The notes beneath the pieces were generated by a model. It did no database searches. It was not told the DNA's origin and was given only the letters and a program-made list of their open reading frames with translations. Source: Malaya genurostris (Eukaryota > Arthropoda > Insecta > Diptera > Culicidae). From it: DNA of 64,000 nucleotides. Below are positions 46,357-60,948 of the stretch, one piece after another. The stretch is taken from contig NC_080572.1 of NCBI RefSeq assembly GCF_030247185.1, forward strand, positions 31,480,971 to 31,544,970. The letters run 5' to 3'. Every line of letters starts with the position of its first letter. Within the stretch, counting starts at the first letter, position 1. Position numbers and translations under genes: made by a program.

Positions 46357-49194
46357 CATGCTTTCAAAAATTTCTTCTGATAAGATGGAAGATTGCCAGT
46401 TACATTATATCCAATAAACAAAAGTGAAAATAAACAGAATAAGTTTTCATTTTTAGATGGGATTTTAAATATATTCCATCAAATCATTATATCGGGACAC
46501 TTAAACGCAAAAATCACTTCTAAGATTTTTTCATCCACCACATCATAAATTGAAGAAAATCAAAATATTTGACAGCTACTAAACACAAAATTAAAGCATT
46601 TTGTTTTGGATTCTGTTTTCAGAGGTAAAAATATCAACTAAGAGCTGAAGACCAGTCGCAGTTGAATTCGAAGTCGATTTTTTATATTTTATATATAGGC
46701 TCCAAATTTGAAACTCTATTTTTTATGTTTAAACGAGAAAAATTTACTCTATCAGTTGATTATTTTAGCTCTTGCCAAACTTAGAAAACAACAGAGCTCA
46801 GAATATGTATCAATATGTGTGAACACTTTTATTGAATTTGCTCTCAGCCTCCATTTTCTAGGAGCTGACGGAACCAATTTCAACAAGCTTAGGCTCGTTT
46901 GAAAGCTTCTATTGGTTAACTTATCAAGTTCTTAGATCAAAGAGGACGGACGGTCAATTCCGGTTCCGGGATATAATGGTATAAGTTAAGTAACTTACTA
47001 ACCGCACTGTTTTCTATCGGCTCAATTTCCTCGGAGATTACTTATCGATCAAATTTAAAAGGATTATGGCTGCCATTCGAATCAGTTTGTCTAGAATGTG
47101 TATGTATGTAACATTTTTGTGTATTAACTTTTCTCGGAGATAACAAAAAATATTAGGATAAGATTAATCTGATAAGATTAACGTTATCCGAATCCGACTT
47201 CCGATTTCGGTATTATAAGGTGTTGAATATTGAAAATATCAAATCGTAATACTAAATGAAACTACAAAAAACTAAAGACTTTACGGGACTGTACTGAGAA
47301 CTAGGTACTCGAAAATCTCGTTGATTGATGGTGAATCGAATCAATTATACCGGTCATCAATCAACCGGTTTCCGTTTCCAGAAATACAAAACTACCGAAT
47401 TTTATCCGAATCGAATTTCCAGTTCTTGAATTATAGGGCGATGAGTGATGAAAACATTCAAACTGTTTACTGAACATTTAGGTTTTTTTTGTTTGCACGA
47501 AAATCTAGTAACTTTTCGTGATGAGTAAAAAATCATTTGCGAGTTAAATAAGTTAACGAATATAGACTTTGAACTTCGTCTTGCAATATAAAAATTTTAG
47601 TTAACTCGTATATAATCTGAACCTGACAGAATAAATCAATACTTCACTAGCAAATCATTGTTAGTACCAGTAATACAAAATTAATCAAGGTAACTTCGTG
47701 TCAATGACTGTAAATCTATCACTCCACCGACATGTATGGTTGAGAATTCTGATTGGAGTACATGTGCTCACAAATCGAATCGATAACAACTGATCGCAGA
47801 TCTGAGTAAAATAACATTCGAGTTCCACCAAGCACCATTTCGATTGGCGTTTATGGCATATTGGCGTTTTTCATCGGACATGTATACGTAGCATGTGGTT
47901 TCGTTGTTTTTGATTCTCACTTCGTTTCAATCATTTGCACGCATTTGGACTAGCTGATATATAAAAAGTAAACACTGTTAGAAGTGCCTTATTAAGCGGC
48001 CTGTTTAAAGTGGTCTCTTAATTAGTGTTATTCTCTTGTTGACTGTCTGATAGAGTGATTATCATTGAAATGCTTATTGCAACTGCAGCAAATAACACTT
48101 CACTGGTTTATGGATGACTATATGAAGAATTGTTCGAGACGTTGAAGTAAAAACACGCATAAGCAATTTAATTTATCTAATTTCGGTTCATCTTCGTGAA
48201 AAAGCGTTGATAAGATACTGAGAGACCGGGTACATTCTATCTATCTGTCTGTTTCTGAAAGTGGGTCATGTTTAGCTTGGCAGTCAACCAACAATAACAA
48301 TATAAATCGTATTTTGGTAAAACAACAGTCAAGGTCTGCAAACTAGATGCCAGTCTTACCATTTTTCACTATTATAAACTGAGATAAGTCACATTTTACA
48401 AGGTAACTATTATGAATTTTCACTCAGTTGATTTTCCCAACAATAATTTTATTTCATTACGAGCATTATACTGTAGTGTTGTACTCTACTAAAAGCTACC
48501 TGTGTATAGAAAATTTATTTTGATCGATTAGCCCGAAATCAGTTGCTATGGTATCGATTAAATGCAACAAGGTCAAGTTCATGGTATTAGGTAACGACTG
48601 TAAGGGAGAAAAATCACAATTAATCCTTTTTCAAAGACCTTTTCCTTTTTTCACACCTTGATAGTAAATGAAATATTAGTACCTGTTCAAAGTTTGGAGT
48701 TGCAGAGGTTAGTGGAATGAAACTAAACCGTTTTAAACAAGAAAAATGGAAGTTTCCTTCAAATTCCACTATGAAGAATTTTTAACTATTACGTTATACC
48801 AGTATTTCTTAAAGCGCAGTGATCGTTGTGAAACACGAAAATCGAGTTGAGACAAAATCTTCGGCGAGTCGATATCCCCGTTGATCAGTTTTGCCACGAA
48901 AGTAGCTTGCTGAATTTTCCTGCACAGTGGTCCAAAACTGGAAAAAGACGGTCAAAAGTCTGTACTGACTTTCACTGATTTTTAAGAGCTAACGTGTCTT
49001 CGACGGAATTCTACAAGATTATATTACGCTTCTTTCGAAAGTGGCACCTTAACTTTTGTTAAGGGGTTAGTAATAATTTCGAGAAAAATATATTTTTTTT
49101 TCAAAAAAATTTTTTTCTATCTCATTTTGAAGAAAAAAACATTTGAAGTATTTTTGCTGAAGATATAAATAATGTAAAAAAGTTGTTGCCTTTG
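46357..49194. other. Mostly unassigned; diverged repeat modules at 46850-47480
   Basis: 46850-47480 contains old versions of the module accaatttcaacaagcttag ... tccggttccggg found in the microsatellite-bearing repeat family. The rest (46357-46849, 47481-49194) shows no gene or repeat I can support. Confidence 0.45.
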
Positions 49195-50160
<966 letters not shown>

Positions 50161-50273
50161 CATATAGAGTGACAATATGTACAACACCGAAAGAAGAAGA
50201 AAACACAAAATGCACAAGGCGTGCTTTGTTCTATTTCGTACACGTTGTGTAGTGATGTCAATAATATTATTAT

Positions 50274-50455
<182 letters not shown>

Positions 50456-50944
50456 TTACTACATGTTCTATGCTGCTGCTTCACGCTGTTTCGTTTGACA
50501 GATTTCGTTTAATTGGTTTAATCGAAATAGAGCATGAGATAGTAAGTATAGGTTTAACTACGTTCAAAACTGTTTCAATTTTTTAGGTCATATTTGTTAG
50601 TAGCAAGCGAACCAACTTCGGCTATTCCGTTTATCTGAATTCGGTTTCGGAAGAATTGGAAATAGTGATTAAAAACTGCAAAAAGGATCTCGCTTACTTT
50701 TCTTGGATCGATTTTCACAAACTTATAGGTTCAAAAGAAAAGTCTTAAAGTTTCATACGGATTTCCTTAATTTGTTGTGGATACAACTTTCGGTTCCAGA
50801 AGTACAGGGTAAACAGGATTTATAGAGTTTGAGAGATTAGGTCCGAGCAAATTTTCCTATTTCTATTCAATAAACAGTTGTTTTTGTGAATTTCACGGTT
50901 ATATTTATGATGTAATGAGTAATATGAAAAAGGCATCATTACAG

Positions 50945-51066
50945 CACTAGGTGGATTAAAATAGGTTTTATTGATTCGAACCACTGTGCGTCGTTCCAAT
51001 GAGTCGATCAGTCGGCAGCGATCGTGGTATGGTGGAAGCTCAAGCGGGTTCTGCCAGGGAAGGTTT
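50945..51066 (-). pseudogene. Reverse-transcriptase C-terminal fragment (target of the Jockey insertion)
   Basis: Minus strand reads PWQNPLELPPYHDRCRLIDSLERRTVV, matching the C-terminal DPLHLPCYVDRSRLIDLDLLSVRR segment at about 34780. The matching upstream portion lies past the Jockey element at 55840-55880 (NENGIRNLPWQ). The two parts are joined by the shared target duplication. Confidence 0.65.
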
Positions 51067-51176
51067 TTTTTTTTTTTTTTTTTTTTAAAATAACTGTTTA
51101 TTGGAATATGAGTTAAAATTAAATTATTAAGATTTAAATTGGGTGTTCAGCCACAAGTGGTGACTTTTCAGCCCTG

Positions 51177-51281
<105 letters not shown>

Positions 51282-51401
51282 TTGGTTATTACCATGAAGA
51301 CATCATTTGCTTCCGCAATTCTGAGATTTTTGTGTAGGGAAAATTCTAAACCTACTTGTATTGTGTAATGGGGAAAAGGAACTTATATACTAACTTACTA
51401 A

Positions 51402-54085
51402 CTAATACAGAGAGCGAATCGATTCAATTGAAGATTGCATCGATTTTTGTCGGAATTTGCTTATAATATTATGTGACATTACATCTAATGGTTCTATATT
51501 TGTGAGTCTGTGTAACTCATTTGTACTAAACCAGGGAGGACGCTTCAGAATCATTTTCAGAATTTTATTCTGAATCCTTTGAAGCGTTTTCTTCCTGGTG
51601 GAACAACAGCTTGACCAAATTGGTACCGCATAAAGCATGGCTGGTCTGAAAATTTGTTTATAAATTAACAATTTGTTTTTTAGACAGAGCTTAGAATTTC
51701 TGTTTATAAGAGGATATAAACATTTAATATATTTATTACACTTTGCCTGGATTCCTTCAATGTGATCCTTGAAAGTGAGTTTTTTGTCATACGTTAAACC
51801 TAAGTATTTAGCTTGATCAGACCATGTCAATTCCAAGCCATTCAATTTGAGAATGTGATTATTGTTTGGTTTAAGAAAAGAAGCTCTTGGCTTGTGAGGA
51901 AAGATAATTAATTGCGATTTTGCTGCATTTGGTTTAATTTTCCATTTTGACAGATAATCACTGAAAATATTTAAACTTCTTTGTAGGCGACTGCAGATCA
52001 CTCTTAGATTTCTACCTGTGGCTAACAGACTTGTGTCGTCACAGAATAGCGATTTCTGACAACCAACGGGTAGATTTGGAAGATCAGAAGTGAAAATATT
52101 ATACAAGATTGGAGCTACACTCGAACCCTGCGGAACACCGGCACGTACGGGTAGCAATTCAGATTTACAATTCTGATAGCTAACCTGAAGAGTACGATCA
52201 GTTAAATAATTTTGAATCATTTTGATCAAATAAATAGGAAACTGGAAATCAGACATTTTTGCTATTAAACCTTTGTGCCAAACACTGTCGAATGCTTTTT
52301 CTATGTCTAGAAGAGCAACTCCAGTGGATAACCCAGAAGATTTATTTGATTTTATCATGTTCGTTACTCTGACAAGTTGATGAGTAGTTGAATGTTCATG
52401 ACGAAATCCAAACTGCTCTGGTAAAAAAATTGAATTCTCATTTATATGAGTCATCATTCTTAACAAGATAATTTTTTCAAAAAGTTTACTGATAGAAGAA
52501 AGTAAGCTAATTGGGCGATAACTTGATGTTTCTGCTGGGTTTTTATCAGGTTTTAGGATAGGAATTACTTTAGCGTTTTTCCATCTTTTTGGGAAGTAAG
52601 CTAATGAAAAACACTTGTTGAAAATTTTAACCAGGAGTCTCAAGGCAACATCGGGAAGATTTTTAATAAGAATATTAAAAATTCCATCATTACCAGGAGC
52701 CTTCATGTTTTTAAGTTTTCTAATAATTGATTTAATTTCATCAAAATTCGTCTCAATAATGTCATCGTGTGATAACAATTCGTCTCAATAATGTCATCGT
52801 GTGATAACACTTGGGTTGAAATATGATCATATTTCAGTGAGACTTCATTTTCAATAGGACTCACAACGTTCAAATTAAAATTGTGGACACTCTCGAACTG
52901 CTGAGCAAGTTTTTGAGCTTTTTCGCCATTTGTAAGAAGTATTTGATTTCCTTCCTTGAGAGCAGGAATAGGTTTCTGAGGTTTCTTAAGAACCTTAGAA
53001 AGTTTCCAGAAAGGTTTAGAATATGGTTTAATTTGTTCAACTTCTTTAGCGAAATTTTCATTTCGCAAAAGAGTAAATCTATGTTTAATTTCTTTTTGTA
53101 AATCCTTAACTATGTTTTTCATAGCAGGATCACGAGAACGTTGATATTGTCGTCGACGAACATTCTTCAACCGAATGAGCAGTTGAAGATTGTCATCGAT
53201 GATAGGAGAATTTAATTTAGTTTGAGCTTTGGGAACTGAAAGATTTCTAGCTTCGATAATATAATGATTCAAATTATCAATTGCTGTGTCGATATCCGCA
53301 GAATTTTCTAAAATAGTTTCATGATCCACATGATTTTCAATGTGAGATCTGTAATCCAACCAATTTGCTCTATGATAGTTGAAAATAGAACTAATTGGAT
53401 TAATTATAGCTTCGTTGGAAAGTCTGAATGTTACAGGAAGATGATCTGAGTCAAAATCAGCATGAGTAATCGGTTCACTACAAATGTGACTTTGATCTGT
53501 TAGAACCAGATCAATTGTAGACGGGTTTTTCACGGAAGAGAAACAAGTAGGATTACTGGGATGAAGAACTGTAAAGTAACCAGCTGAGAGTTGATTATGA
53601 AGTATTTTACCATTACTGTTATTTTGCCTACAATTCCACTGGACATGCTTAGCATTTAAGTCCCCTATTACGAAAAATTTCGATCGATATCTTGTAAGTT
53701 TTTGCAAATCGCCTTTAAAGAAATTTAATTGTTCGCCGGTGCATTGGAATGGCAAATATGCTCCAGCGATGAAATAAATTCCATGAATGGTTTCAACTTC
53801 GATTCCCAAGCTTTCAATAACTTTAGTATTGAAAGAAGGTAAAATTCGATGTTTAATTTGCCGTTGGACAAAAATGGCAACTCCACCACCAATTCCAGTA
53901 AACCTGTCAAATCGATGAACCACATAATGTGGATTACTTTTCAATTTTACATTTGGTTTAAGAAAAGTTTCTGTCACAATGGCAATATGAATTTTGTGAA
54001 CTTTGAGAAAATTATAAAATTCATCTTCACTCGATTTCAAAGATCGAGCATTCCAATTTAAAATATTCAAATAATTATTTAACAT
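51402..54085 (-). pseudogene. Jockey ORF2: endonuclease plus reverse transcriptase, one frame break
   Basis: The start ATG at 54085 overlaps the end of ORF1 by 11 nt. The N-terminal part is an APE-type endonuclease: NWNARSL at the start, VTETFLKP, GDLNAKH and the closing SDHLPVTF. A charged linker follows. Then comes the reverse transcriptase: KAPGNDGIFN, YRPISLLSSISKLFEKII, EQFGFRHEHSTTHQL, VALLDIEKAFDSVWH, GVPQGSSVAPILYNIF and the catalytic FCDD. The frame is intact except at 52745-52808, where a 32-bp segment is directly duplicated and shifts the frame. Without that the protein would be about 880 residues, the usual Jockey length. It nicks DNA and primes cDNA synthesis at the target in active relatives. 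Confidence 0.92.
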
Positions 54086-55565
54086 CACTGTTAAATTTTA
54101 AATTCATTATAATATTATTTGCAAATTTCCATCCGATTTGAAATGCTTCAAAAAGTGATGAAGTCGAATTCATTTGGATGATCATTTGAAAAAGTTGATC
54201 TTGTAGGTAGATCATTTTATTTTCAGTTATATCGCCTAAATCGACTTCATTTAAAGAAGCGAATGGCATTGAAGGAATATTTGTAGGTAGACTGCCATTA
54301 GAAGAAGATGATTTGGCCGGTCTACCTATTAATAAATTGTTTTCGTTAGAAGAAGAACTGCAAGGCGGTCCTGTGTTTTGATTATTTACATTAGAAGAAA
54401 TAGGAGATAGATTTCTACCTAATATACCAGCATAACTGACATTAGAAGAAGATGATGACGAGGTCGATCTACCTGTCAATAAATTGTTTTCGTTAGAAGA
54501 CGAATTGGCAGGTGCCTTAGAAGAATTTTCAGGTATGTTCTGTAAATTTAAGGTCGTTGATTTGACTTGTTGTCTAAGCGAACGAGCGTTTAAAATTTTT
54601 TCCCTGACAGGACATTTCAAATAATTGGATTTATGATTTCCATTGCAATTTGAACATGAAAATTTATCAGTGGTTTCATTCATTGGACAAGCGTCTTTCG
54701 AATGCGATTTACCACAATTCAAACACCGTATATCCATATGACAATTTTTGGTTCCATGACCGAAGCCTTGGCAACGACGACATTGCGTTAAGTTTGCAAT
54801 ACGATTATGCCGTTTATAATGTTCCCAATGAATTTTAATGTGGGAAATGAAACGTACTTTTTCTAAAGTTTTCAAATTGTTTACATCACTTCGATTGAAG
54901 TGTATTAGGTAAAGTTCATGGGAAATTCCAGAGCGTGGTTTAGAAGTACCATTCGCTCTTTTTTTCATAAGTATTACTTGGGAAGGGGCAAAACCAAGCA
55001 ATTCTTTTAGTTCATTTTTAATTTCATCAATACTTTGATCATTTGATAATCCTTTCAAGACAGCCTTGAAGGGTCTGTCTGATTTTATATCATATGAATA
55101 AAATTTATGAAGTTTCTCGGACAAATATCGAATAAGACGTTCATAATCTTCCAATCCATCCACCAAGACTCGACATTCTCCTCTTCGTCCGATTTGAAAT
55201 GAGACTTTTACTTCCGGGAGAAAAGTAGAAAGCTCAGTACGGAATGCTTTGAAGTCGGAAATCATCACCGTCACTGGTGGCATAGATTGATGTTTCTTCC
55301 CAGAACGACAAGCGTCCATTTTGGGAATTTTTGAAGAATTTTCTTCTATGTCGCTACAATCGGATTCAGGAAGAATCTCGTAAATATTGTTAGACGGCAT
55401 AGGATCAACGGAAGGGAAATCCGTCCGTTGTCTTTTATTTTTACATTCAGATTCTATAAGATCGTGAATGCTATTAGAAAAATGTTGAATAACGGATTGT
55501 GATTTATTCCGTATTGAATTATTTTTAGCCTTAGGCTTGTTGCCTTTCCGGTTGGACGCAGGCAT
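54075..55565 (-). CDS. Jockey ORF1 (gag-like nucleic-acid-binding protein)
   Basis: Intact, 496 residues. N-terminus basic (MPASNRKGNKPKAKNNS). About 95-245 is a globular domain of the kind paired with zinc knuckles in insect Jockey/X-element ORF1 (VMISDFKAFRTELSTFLPEVK; FKAVLKGLSNDQSIDEIKNELKELLGF). Three CCHC-type knuckles follow at about 263-325: CRRCQGFGHGTKNC, CLNCGKSHSKDAC and CSNCNGNHKSNYLKC. The C-terminus is Ser/Asn-rich with an internal repeat (SSSNENNLL.GR, three times), then a helical end. ORF1 proteins coat the element RNA and act as chaperones. The start is the first ATG, after a 5' UTR of about 270 bp. Confidence 0.92.
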   Translation of the reverse strand: MPASNRKGNKPKAKNNSIRNKSQSVIQHFSNSIHDLIESECKNKRQRTDFPSVDPMPSNNIYEILPESDCSDIEENSSKIPKMDACRSGKKHQSMPPVTVMISDFKAFRTELSTFLPEVKVSFQIGRRGECRVLVDGLEDYERLIRYLSEKLHKFYSYDIKSDRPFKAVLKGLSNDQSIDEIKNELKELLGFAPSQVILMKKRANGTSKPRSGISHELYLIHFNRSDVNNLKTLEKVRFISHIKIHWEHYKRHNRIANLTQCRRCQGFGHGTKNCHMDIRCLNCGKSHSKDACPMNETTDKFSCSNCNGNHKSNYLKCPVREKILNARSLRQQVKSTTLNLQNIPENSSKAPANSSSNENNLLTGRSTSSSSSSNVSYAGILGRNLSPISSNVNNQNTGPPCSSSSNENNLLIGRPAKSSSSNGSLPTNIPSMPFASLNEVDLGDITENKMIYLQDQLFQMIIQMNSTSSLFEAFQIGWKFANNIIMNLKFNSDVK

Positions 55566-56082
55566 TTTTGAAATTAATGAAATTTTAAATTAAATTAACT
55601 AGGCTAAATTAGTCTTCGATTAGACTCCTAGCTAGCCTTAAAAAAGGCTGATTAATTTCTTAGTCACTCTAATATCACTCTTTGTATCACTTAGTCACTC
55701 TAATATCACTCTTTGTATCACTTAGTCACTTAGTTAGTGATTCAGGTAGCCTTGAAAAAGACTGAAGCCTTGAATCAATGAAACTCTAGGTAGCCAGAAA
55801 AAAAATTCCAGGAGCCAAGAGCTATACGCGTGCGGTGCGGCCAGGGAAGGTTTCTTATACCGTTTTCGTTTATTGATCAGAGCAGCCCGAAAGCTGACCC
55901 AGAGTCGCCCAAACAACGTTTGATATGTTTGTTTTAGCAACCTTTGGTCGCTCTAGATCGGGCTCCAATCGCGTAGTTTCGCTCTGAAAATTTTCTCGGG
56001 TCGCACCACGCATCCATGCAAGTTTGTTTATTTTTTCTTTTTTTGATGAGTTGTTGTTTAGGGCGCGTAACACGTGTTCGTT

Positions 56083-57308
56083 TTAGTCGGAGTCAGAGTT
56101 GCCCGCGTCTAGGTTCAAAAACGAAAACGGTATTAGAGCAAGACGAACAAATCGTTTCTGAACGCACTCAATCCGTAAGATCCATGTAAGTTGATAAGGA
56201 CTCCAAATTACGCTAGCATTTTCCAGTGTTGGACGAACCAAAGAGCAATATAACGCCTTCAAACAATACGGATCTTTAAAGTCCCGCCCGATCTTTGCAA
56301 TAAAACCTAGTTGTCGTGTCGCTTTTGAAATTATAGATGAAGGATGCAGATTGGAGGTAAGTTTGGCATCTAACAAAACACCAATGACATTAACATGATC
56401 AACTTTCTGGAGCGTTTGTCCATCAATTGCATAGTCGAATCGAATTGGGTTCAGTATTCGGTGAAATGTTATGACCTGGCATTTTGAAATGCTGACAATC
56501 AACCAGTTTCTACGACACCAGGCGACAAATGTATCTAGAAGTTTTTGAAGCCGGATGCAGTCGTCAATAGAGCGAAGATATAATTTCAAATCATTGGCAT
56601 ATACTAATCTGCAGCCTACTCCAAGCACCGAAACAGCATCGTTGAAGAACAGCAAAAAATAAAACAAAAATGGTGCTGCCTTGAGGAACTCCTGATAAAT
56701 TTGAGCCAGTCAGTAAACTTTTGTGTGGCGCCCAGCCGCAACATCTTGCACAAGAGTGTTCGGTGGTCAATTCGGTCGAAAGCTGCTTTCAGATCAGTGT
56801 ATACTGCATCAATTTGTACTTTATTCTCCAAACTCGAAAAACAACTGGAAGTGAAATCTAAGAGATACGTGCTGACTGAACGACCTGGCATAAATCCATG
56901 CTGATCAATAGAGATGTAATTTTTAGTACGAAAAAGTACCTCAGTGCTCACAATTATTTCAAATAGCTTAGATGCAGCTGATAAATTGGTTATGCCTCGA
57001 TAATTTCTAAAATTTGTACGGTCACCGCTCTTGTATACAGGAAACATGAAAGACTGCTTCCAAGTCATCGGAAAAATACCTTGCTCAAATGATTTGTTTA
57101 ATATAGTGCACAAAGGATCGGTTAAAGCAGAAGCGCAATGACTGTACACCGTTGCAGGTATGCCATCTGATCCGGCCGAGAACGATCGTTTCAACTTCTT
57201 CGCTGCGGTAAAAATCATATCGGGAGTAACCAAAAATGTGTCAATGTTCGAGCCCCAACATGGAAAAGTTCTTAGTCGAAGCATAAGCCATGCGATGGTC
57301 ATGTACAC
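56083..57308 (-). pseudogene. Non-LTR reverse transcriptase fragment
   Basis: Minus strand. GSDGIPATVYSHCASALTDP, NYRGITNLSAASKLFEIIVS, QHGFMPGRSVSTYLLDF and VYTDLKAAFDRIDHRTLL cover the first RT motifs. A deletion then joins FTDWLK to SGVPQGS, a frameshift follows, and VYANDLKLYL is the catalytic loop with Y-A-N-D, i.e. the first Asp of the pair is replaced by Asn. The C-terminal CLKALYCSLVRPTLENASVIWSPY continues to 56090. Jockey-superfamily-like, dead. Between 55854 and 56082 no clear frame is visible. Confidence 0.8.
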
Positions 57309-57336
57309 GAATGAATAACCTGCGGACTATGTTGAA

Positions 57337-58557
57337 TAGAGCTGTGCGCCGCCGCCGATAATTTCGACACGCCGCCAATTTAAGAAAAAGATGATCAGCG
57401 CGCCGGTTATCACATTTTAATCGTGCCGCCGATAATATTACATCAGCCGAAAAAATGATTTTATCATTGTGGAAAATTGTTTACAGTTTTCATGAAAATT
57501 CATTGAAAATTACAGTACAGTTACTTTCCTCCTACTTATACTGAAAATCAGTACTACCGATGTCAACCGAAGCCAATGTCATTTGATTCAAAGCCTATTT
57601 TCTGTCTTTATTTAAAAGGTTTTGAGCTATTGGCACATTATCGGTCACGACATCTGAAAATGAAAAATGGAACTAAAAAAAAGAAGGGTTCTTCCGAAAA
57701 AAATAAATAATGTTAGGTTTTTTTCCGATTAAAATTTTTTTTAGAAACCAGTGTAGTGTTGATTTCTCAGGTACTAGAATGTTTAGTGATCGAGTACCAT
57801 TTATTTTGGATACTTTATTTGTTATTTCCGGGCATTTGAAAAATGGTATTGAACAAAATTTCATGATCCATTCTAAATAAATGTTAGTTTTCGCACAATA
57901 GATTAAGATCAACGTTACCAACTCAAAGTAAAAACATTTTCTTCTACTTCTACTATGACTTTTCAAATTAATTTACCCGTTTTTATAAGAAATCGTTACA
58001 AATGTGAAGTAATTAAAATTTGAATTTGTTAATTTGATATTATTTTTGATATCTGAATGAATTTGAGCGCCTAATCGACATACGTACGAAAAAGATATAC
58101 TTATTTTTTGAGTTGATAAAACGATTTTTATACATAATAATTATCAACTATGTAAAAAGCGATTTGAAAAATAGCTCCGAATAAAACTTCATATTTCTTG
58201 CTCATAATAAAAAAACCCTTTGTATATGAATGAAATATTTATTAAAACAATAGTCAACCATCTCAAAATATCGCACTTATATTCATCTCCAATTTCTCCA
58301 TTCACTACGTTGGCTTTGATGGATCACATAAACATTAGGATCGTTGATTGTAGGTCGACAAAACAATAAGATAGAGAAATTGTCCTGTGTGAATCAATAT
58401 TAAAATTTTTAATATGTTTATAATTGATTACGCCGAATCGCGCCGCCTCCGCCGCCGATGTTTTCAGGAAATAGCGTCACGCCGATTCGCCGCCGCCGCT
58501 GGTCAAAAAGACGTTTCAGCCGCCGATGTTGACAATTTTGATCGGCGCACAGCTCTA
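57337..58557. mobile_element. 1.2-kb hAT element with CCG-rich ends
   Basis: Ends TAGAGCTGTGCGCCGCCGCC and the complement of TAGAGCTGTGCGCCGATCAA, with ATGTTGAA duplicated at 57329-57336 and 58558-58565. Both ends have many cgccgccgat words (57345-57440, 58430-58545), in sharp contrast to the very AT-rich interior. There is no transposase frame, so it is non-autonomous. Confidence 0.9.
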
Positions 58558-58565
58558 ATGTTGAA

Positions 58566-60209
58566 TACAGTCAAGTTCCACATCGGAATGTAGTATCGTG
58601 ACATAACTTTGCTTTTTGGCATTAAAAATATCTTACTTTTCATTATACGATGGCAACAAAAAAAATGTAAAACTAGCCACGTAACCTTTTTCGGTCATAA
58701 TTTTCAACGATAACAACTCAGTCATTTGTTAATGGATTGAAATAATTCAACAACCAATCAATTCGGAAATACTTATCTTAAACATGTATGGCAACGTAGT
58801 TTCAATATTTCAATAGCATTGATAGATTGCTTTGAATCGACCAATCAACCAAATGCCATCCACCCGATTCCTCTAGCACGGCGGACGGTTTCGATCGTTG
58901 CTTCGCATCTCGTATTTCATTCAGTAGCAGTTATGCTTTGAACGGTGTAGGAAGGATTCACGTCATACATGAAAAAGTATCGCTCCATTCTGCATATTAT
59001 GAACCTTTGCACAAAACATAATCTTCAAATATATGTGTTTAGGATTACCATACTTACCCACCGAATTACCCGCTAAAGAAAATTAGAGTGTAGAGTATAC
59101 CTTGTAACCTCAGTTAAATTTGTTGGTCGTACATGATTGACATTCCTTCTCACTCGTTCTTTGCATACTACTACTACCGTGATTTACTGCTGAGGTGCAG
59201 AAAACTAATAGAGTAAAATTATTATAGTTTCACCGTCGAAGAAAGCGCATCGCTGAAAATGAAAGTTGCTGTAAAATTATTTAATTAATCTTACTTACCT
59301 GTTACCGAAAAGTCCGTTACGAGCGAAGGTGTGCGATCTTTCACGAATTAATTATACCGGACACAACAATGTGCTATGTCACAATTTGCAATTCAGTTGG
59401 TGGCTGCTTGCGAACGAAACTGGTAGCTTGATAGTCGCTTTTGCACTGTGTGCGGTGTGTGGATGCCATTTCCCGTCTACTGCACACCTTGTTCACTTGA
59501 GTATATTGAATACCAATTAGCTATTGACTAAATCACTAAATTATAACAATTTTTTACAATATGTATTTCTATGTATCGAAACTTGTATTGGTATAAAATT
59601 AAATCGTTTCACTTCTTCAGGTGTTAGTATATTGAAGTTTTAATCTAAAAATAGTCATATATAATGACTTCCAGATAGAGGATGTTTAAAAAAATAGAAT
59701 ATGAGAATTTCTGGAAAGGGTACAATCAATAATTATGAAAGAGTCTAATCGTAAATTTTCTCATTCGCAAACATTTTGGTTAAATGCATCCACCATCATT
59801 AAAAATTTGTGTTTATCAGGTGAACCTAAGAATTGTTTCATTGTTAATGTCATTGTACTCAGTCGCATTTTGCTGAAGACTTCAAATCAATCGGATACAT
59901 CGTTTCTGATATGTTATTTTTTTAAAAAATTCAAGGAATTTACGCTTTTGCATGTCTCCAATGAAAGGCTAGAATTAAAAATTGTGAAAAGATTATGCAA
60001 ATTATCCTTTGTGGTCATGAAGAATGCTTATAAAAAATTTGAGCCAAATCAAAAACTACAACAAAACATCATTCGAATACAAATAAAACTGCTCCATTGT
60101 GTTACAACACCTACGGAATCCGTTCAACTAGAAAAACCTGCAAATTTAAATAGTTTCTGTTTGTCTTTCTCATAGACTTTCGTTGGCTCCATATGGTCAA
60201 TTGAAGAAT
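58566..60209. other. No gene recognised
   Basis: 58850-59520 is somewhat less AT-rich (tagcacggcggacggtttcg; tgcactgtgtgcggtgtgtg) and could include an exon or promoter I cannot identify. A 146-codon frame at 59735-60175 is AT-driven and resembles no family known to me. Confidence 0.4.
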
Positions 60210-60555
60210 TAGGCACTTATTAATTCAGTACAAATGAGTTATACTGACTCACAAATTTAAAACCATTAGACTTAATGTCACATAATATTATAAGCAAATT
60301 CCAACAAAAATTGATGCAATCTTCAATCGAATCGCTCTCTGTATTAGTTAGTTAGTAAGTATATAAGTTCCATTTCTCCATCACGTATTACAAGTAGGTT
60401 TGCAGTTTTTCTTACAAAAAATCACATAAATGCGGAAGCAAATGATGTCCTAATGTTAATAACCAAATCATGAATATAACAGGGCTGAAAAGTTACCACT
60501 TGTGACTGGACACCCAATTTAATTCTAAACAATTTAAATTTAAGTCATATTGTAA
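60210..60555 (+). mobile_element. 5'-truncated Jockey copy
   Basis: Plus-strand sibling of the 3' end of 51064-55839. It keeps the last 40 codons of ORF2 (MSHNIISKF..QSSIES) with a stop and several changes, and most of the 3' UTR, without the (TA)n expansion. 5' truncation is usual for such elements. Confidence 0.85.
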
Positions 60556-60769
60556 AAATAACGCATTTTACAAAAACTTCGGAAGTCCAATTCGGATAAA
60601 AATTAATAGCAAACCATGAGATGATTTGCCATCTCCGAGAATTCGATGTAAGTTTGTTAGACCACCAAGTAACATGAGCACACTTTGCATGATGTTTGAT
60701 AAATTGCACAGTTGTTACTGAATTAGCTTGTAAATTCATAGCCTTAAATTGGTACTGAATTGAATTCTA

Positions 60770-60874
60770 AAACCACATGTGGGACCCTAAAGCTTTTTAT
60801 TTGAACCTGAGTTTGTGAAAAATAGGTTTCCAGAAATTTATTGCATATTTGTGATGAATACGTGCAAACACACA

Positions 60875-60948
<74 letters not shown>

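Noticed and set aside
55659..55730. Satellite or CRISPR array
   Set aside because: Only two and a part units, in the expected place for Jockey 5' UTR promoter repeats.
59735..60175. 146-codon frame on the plus strand
   Set aside because: AT-rich composition allows it by chance. No domain, signal or family resemblance, and no splice context.
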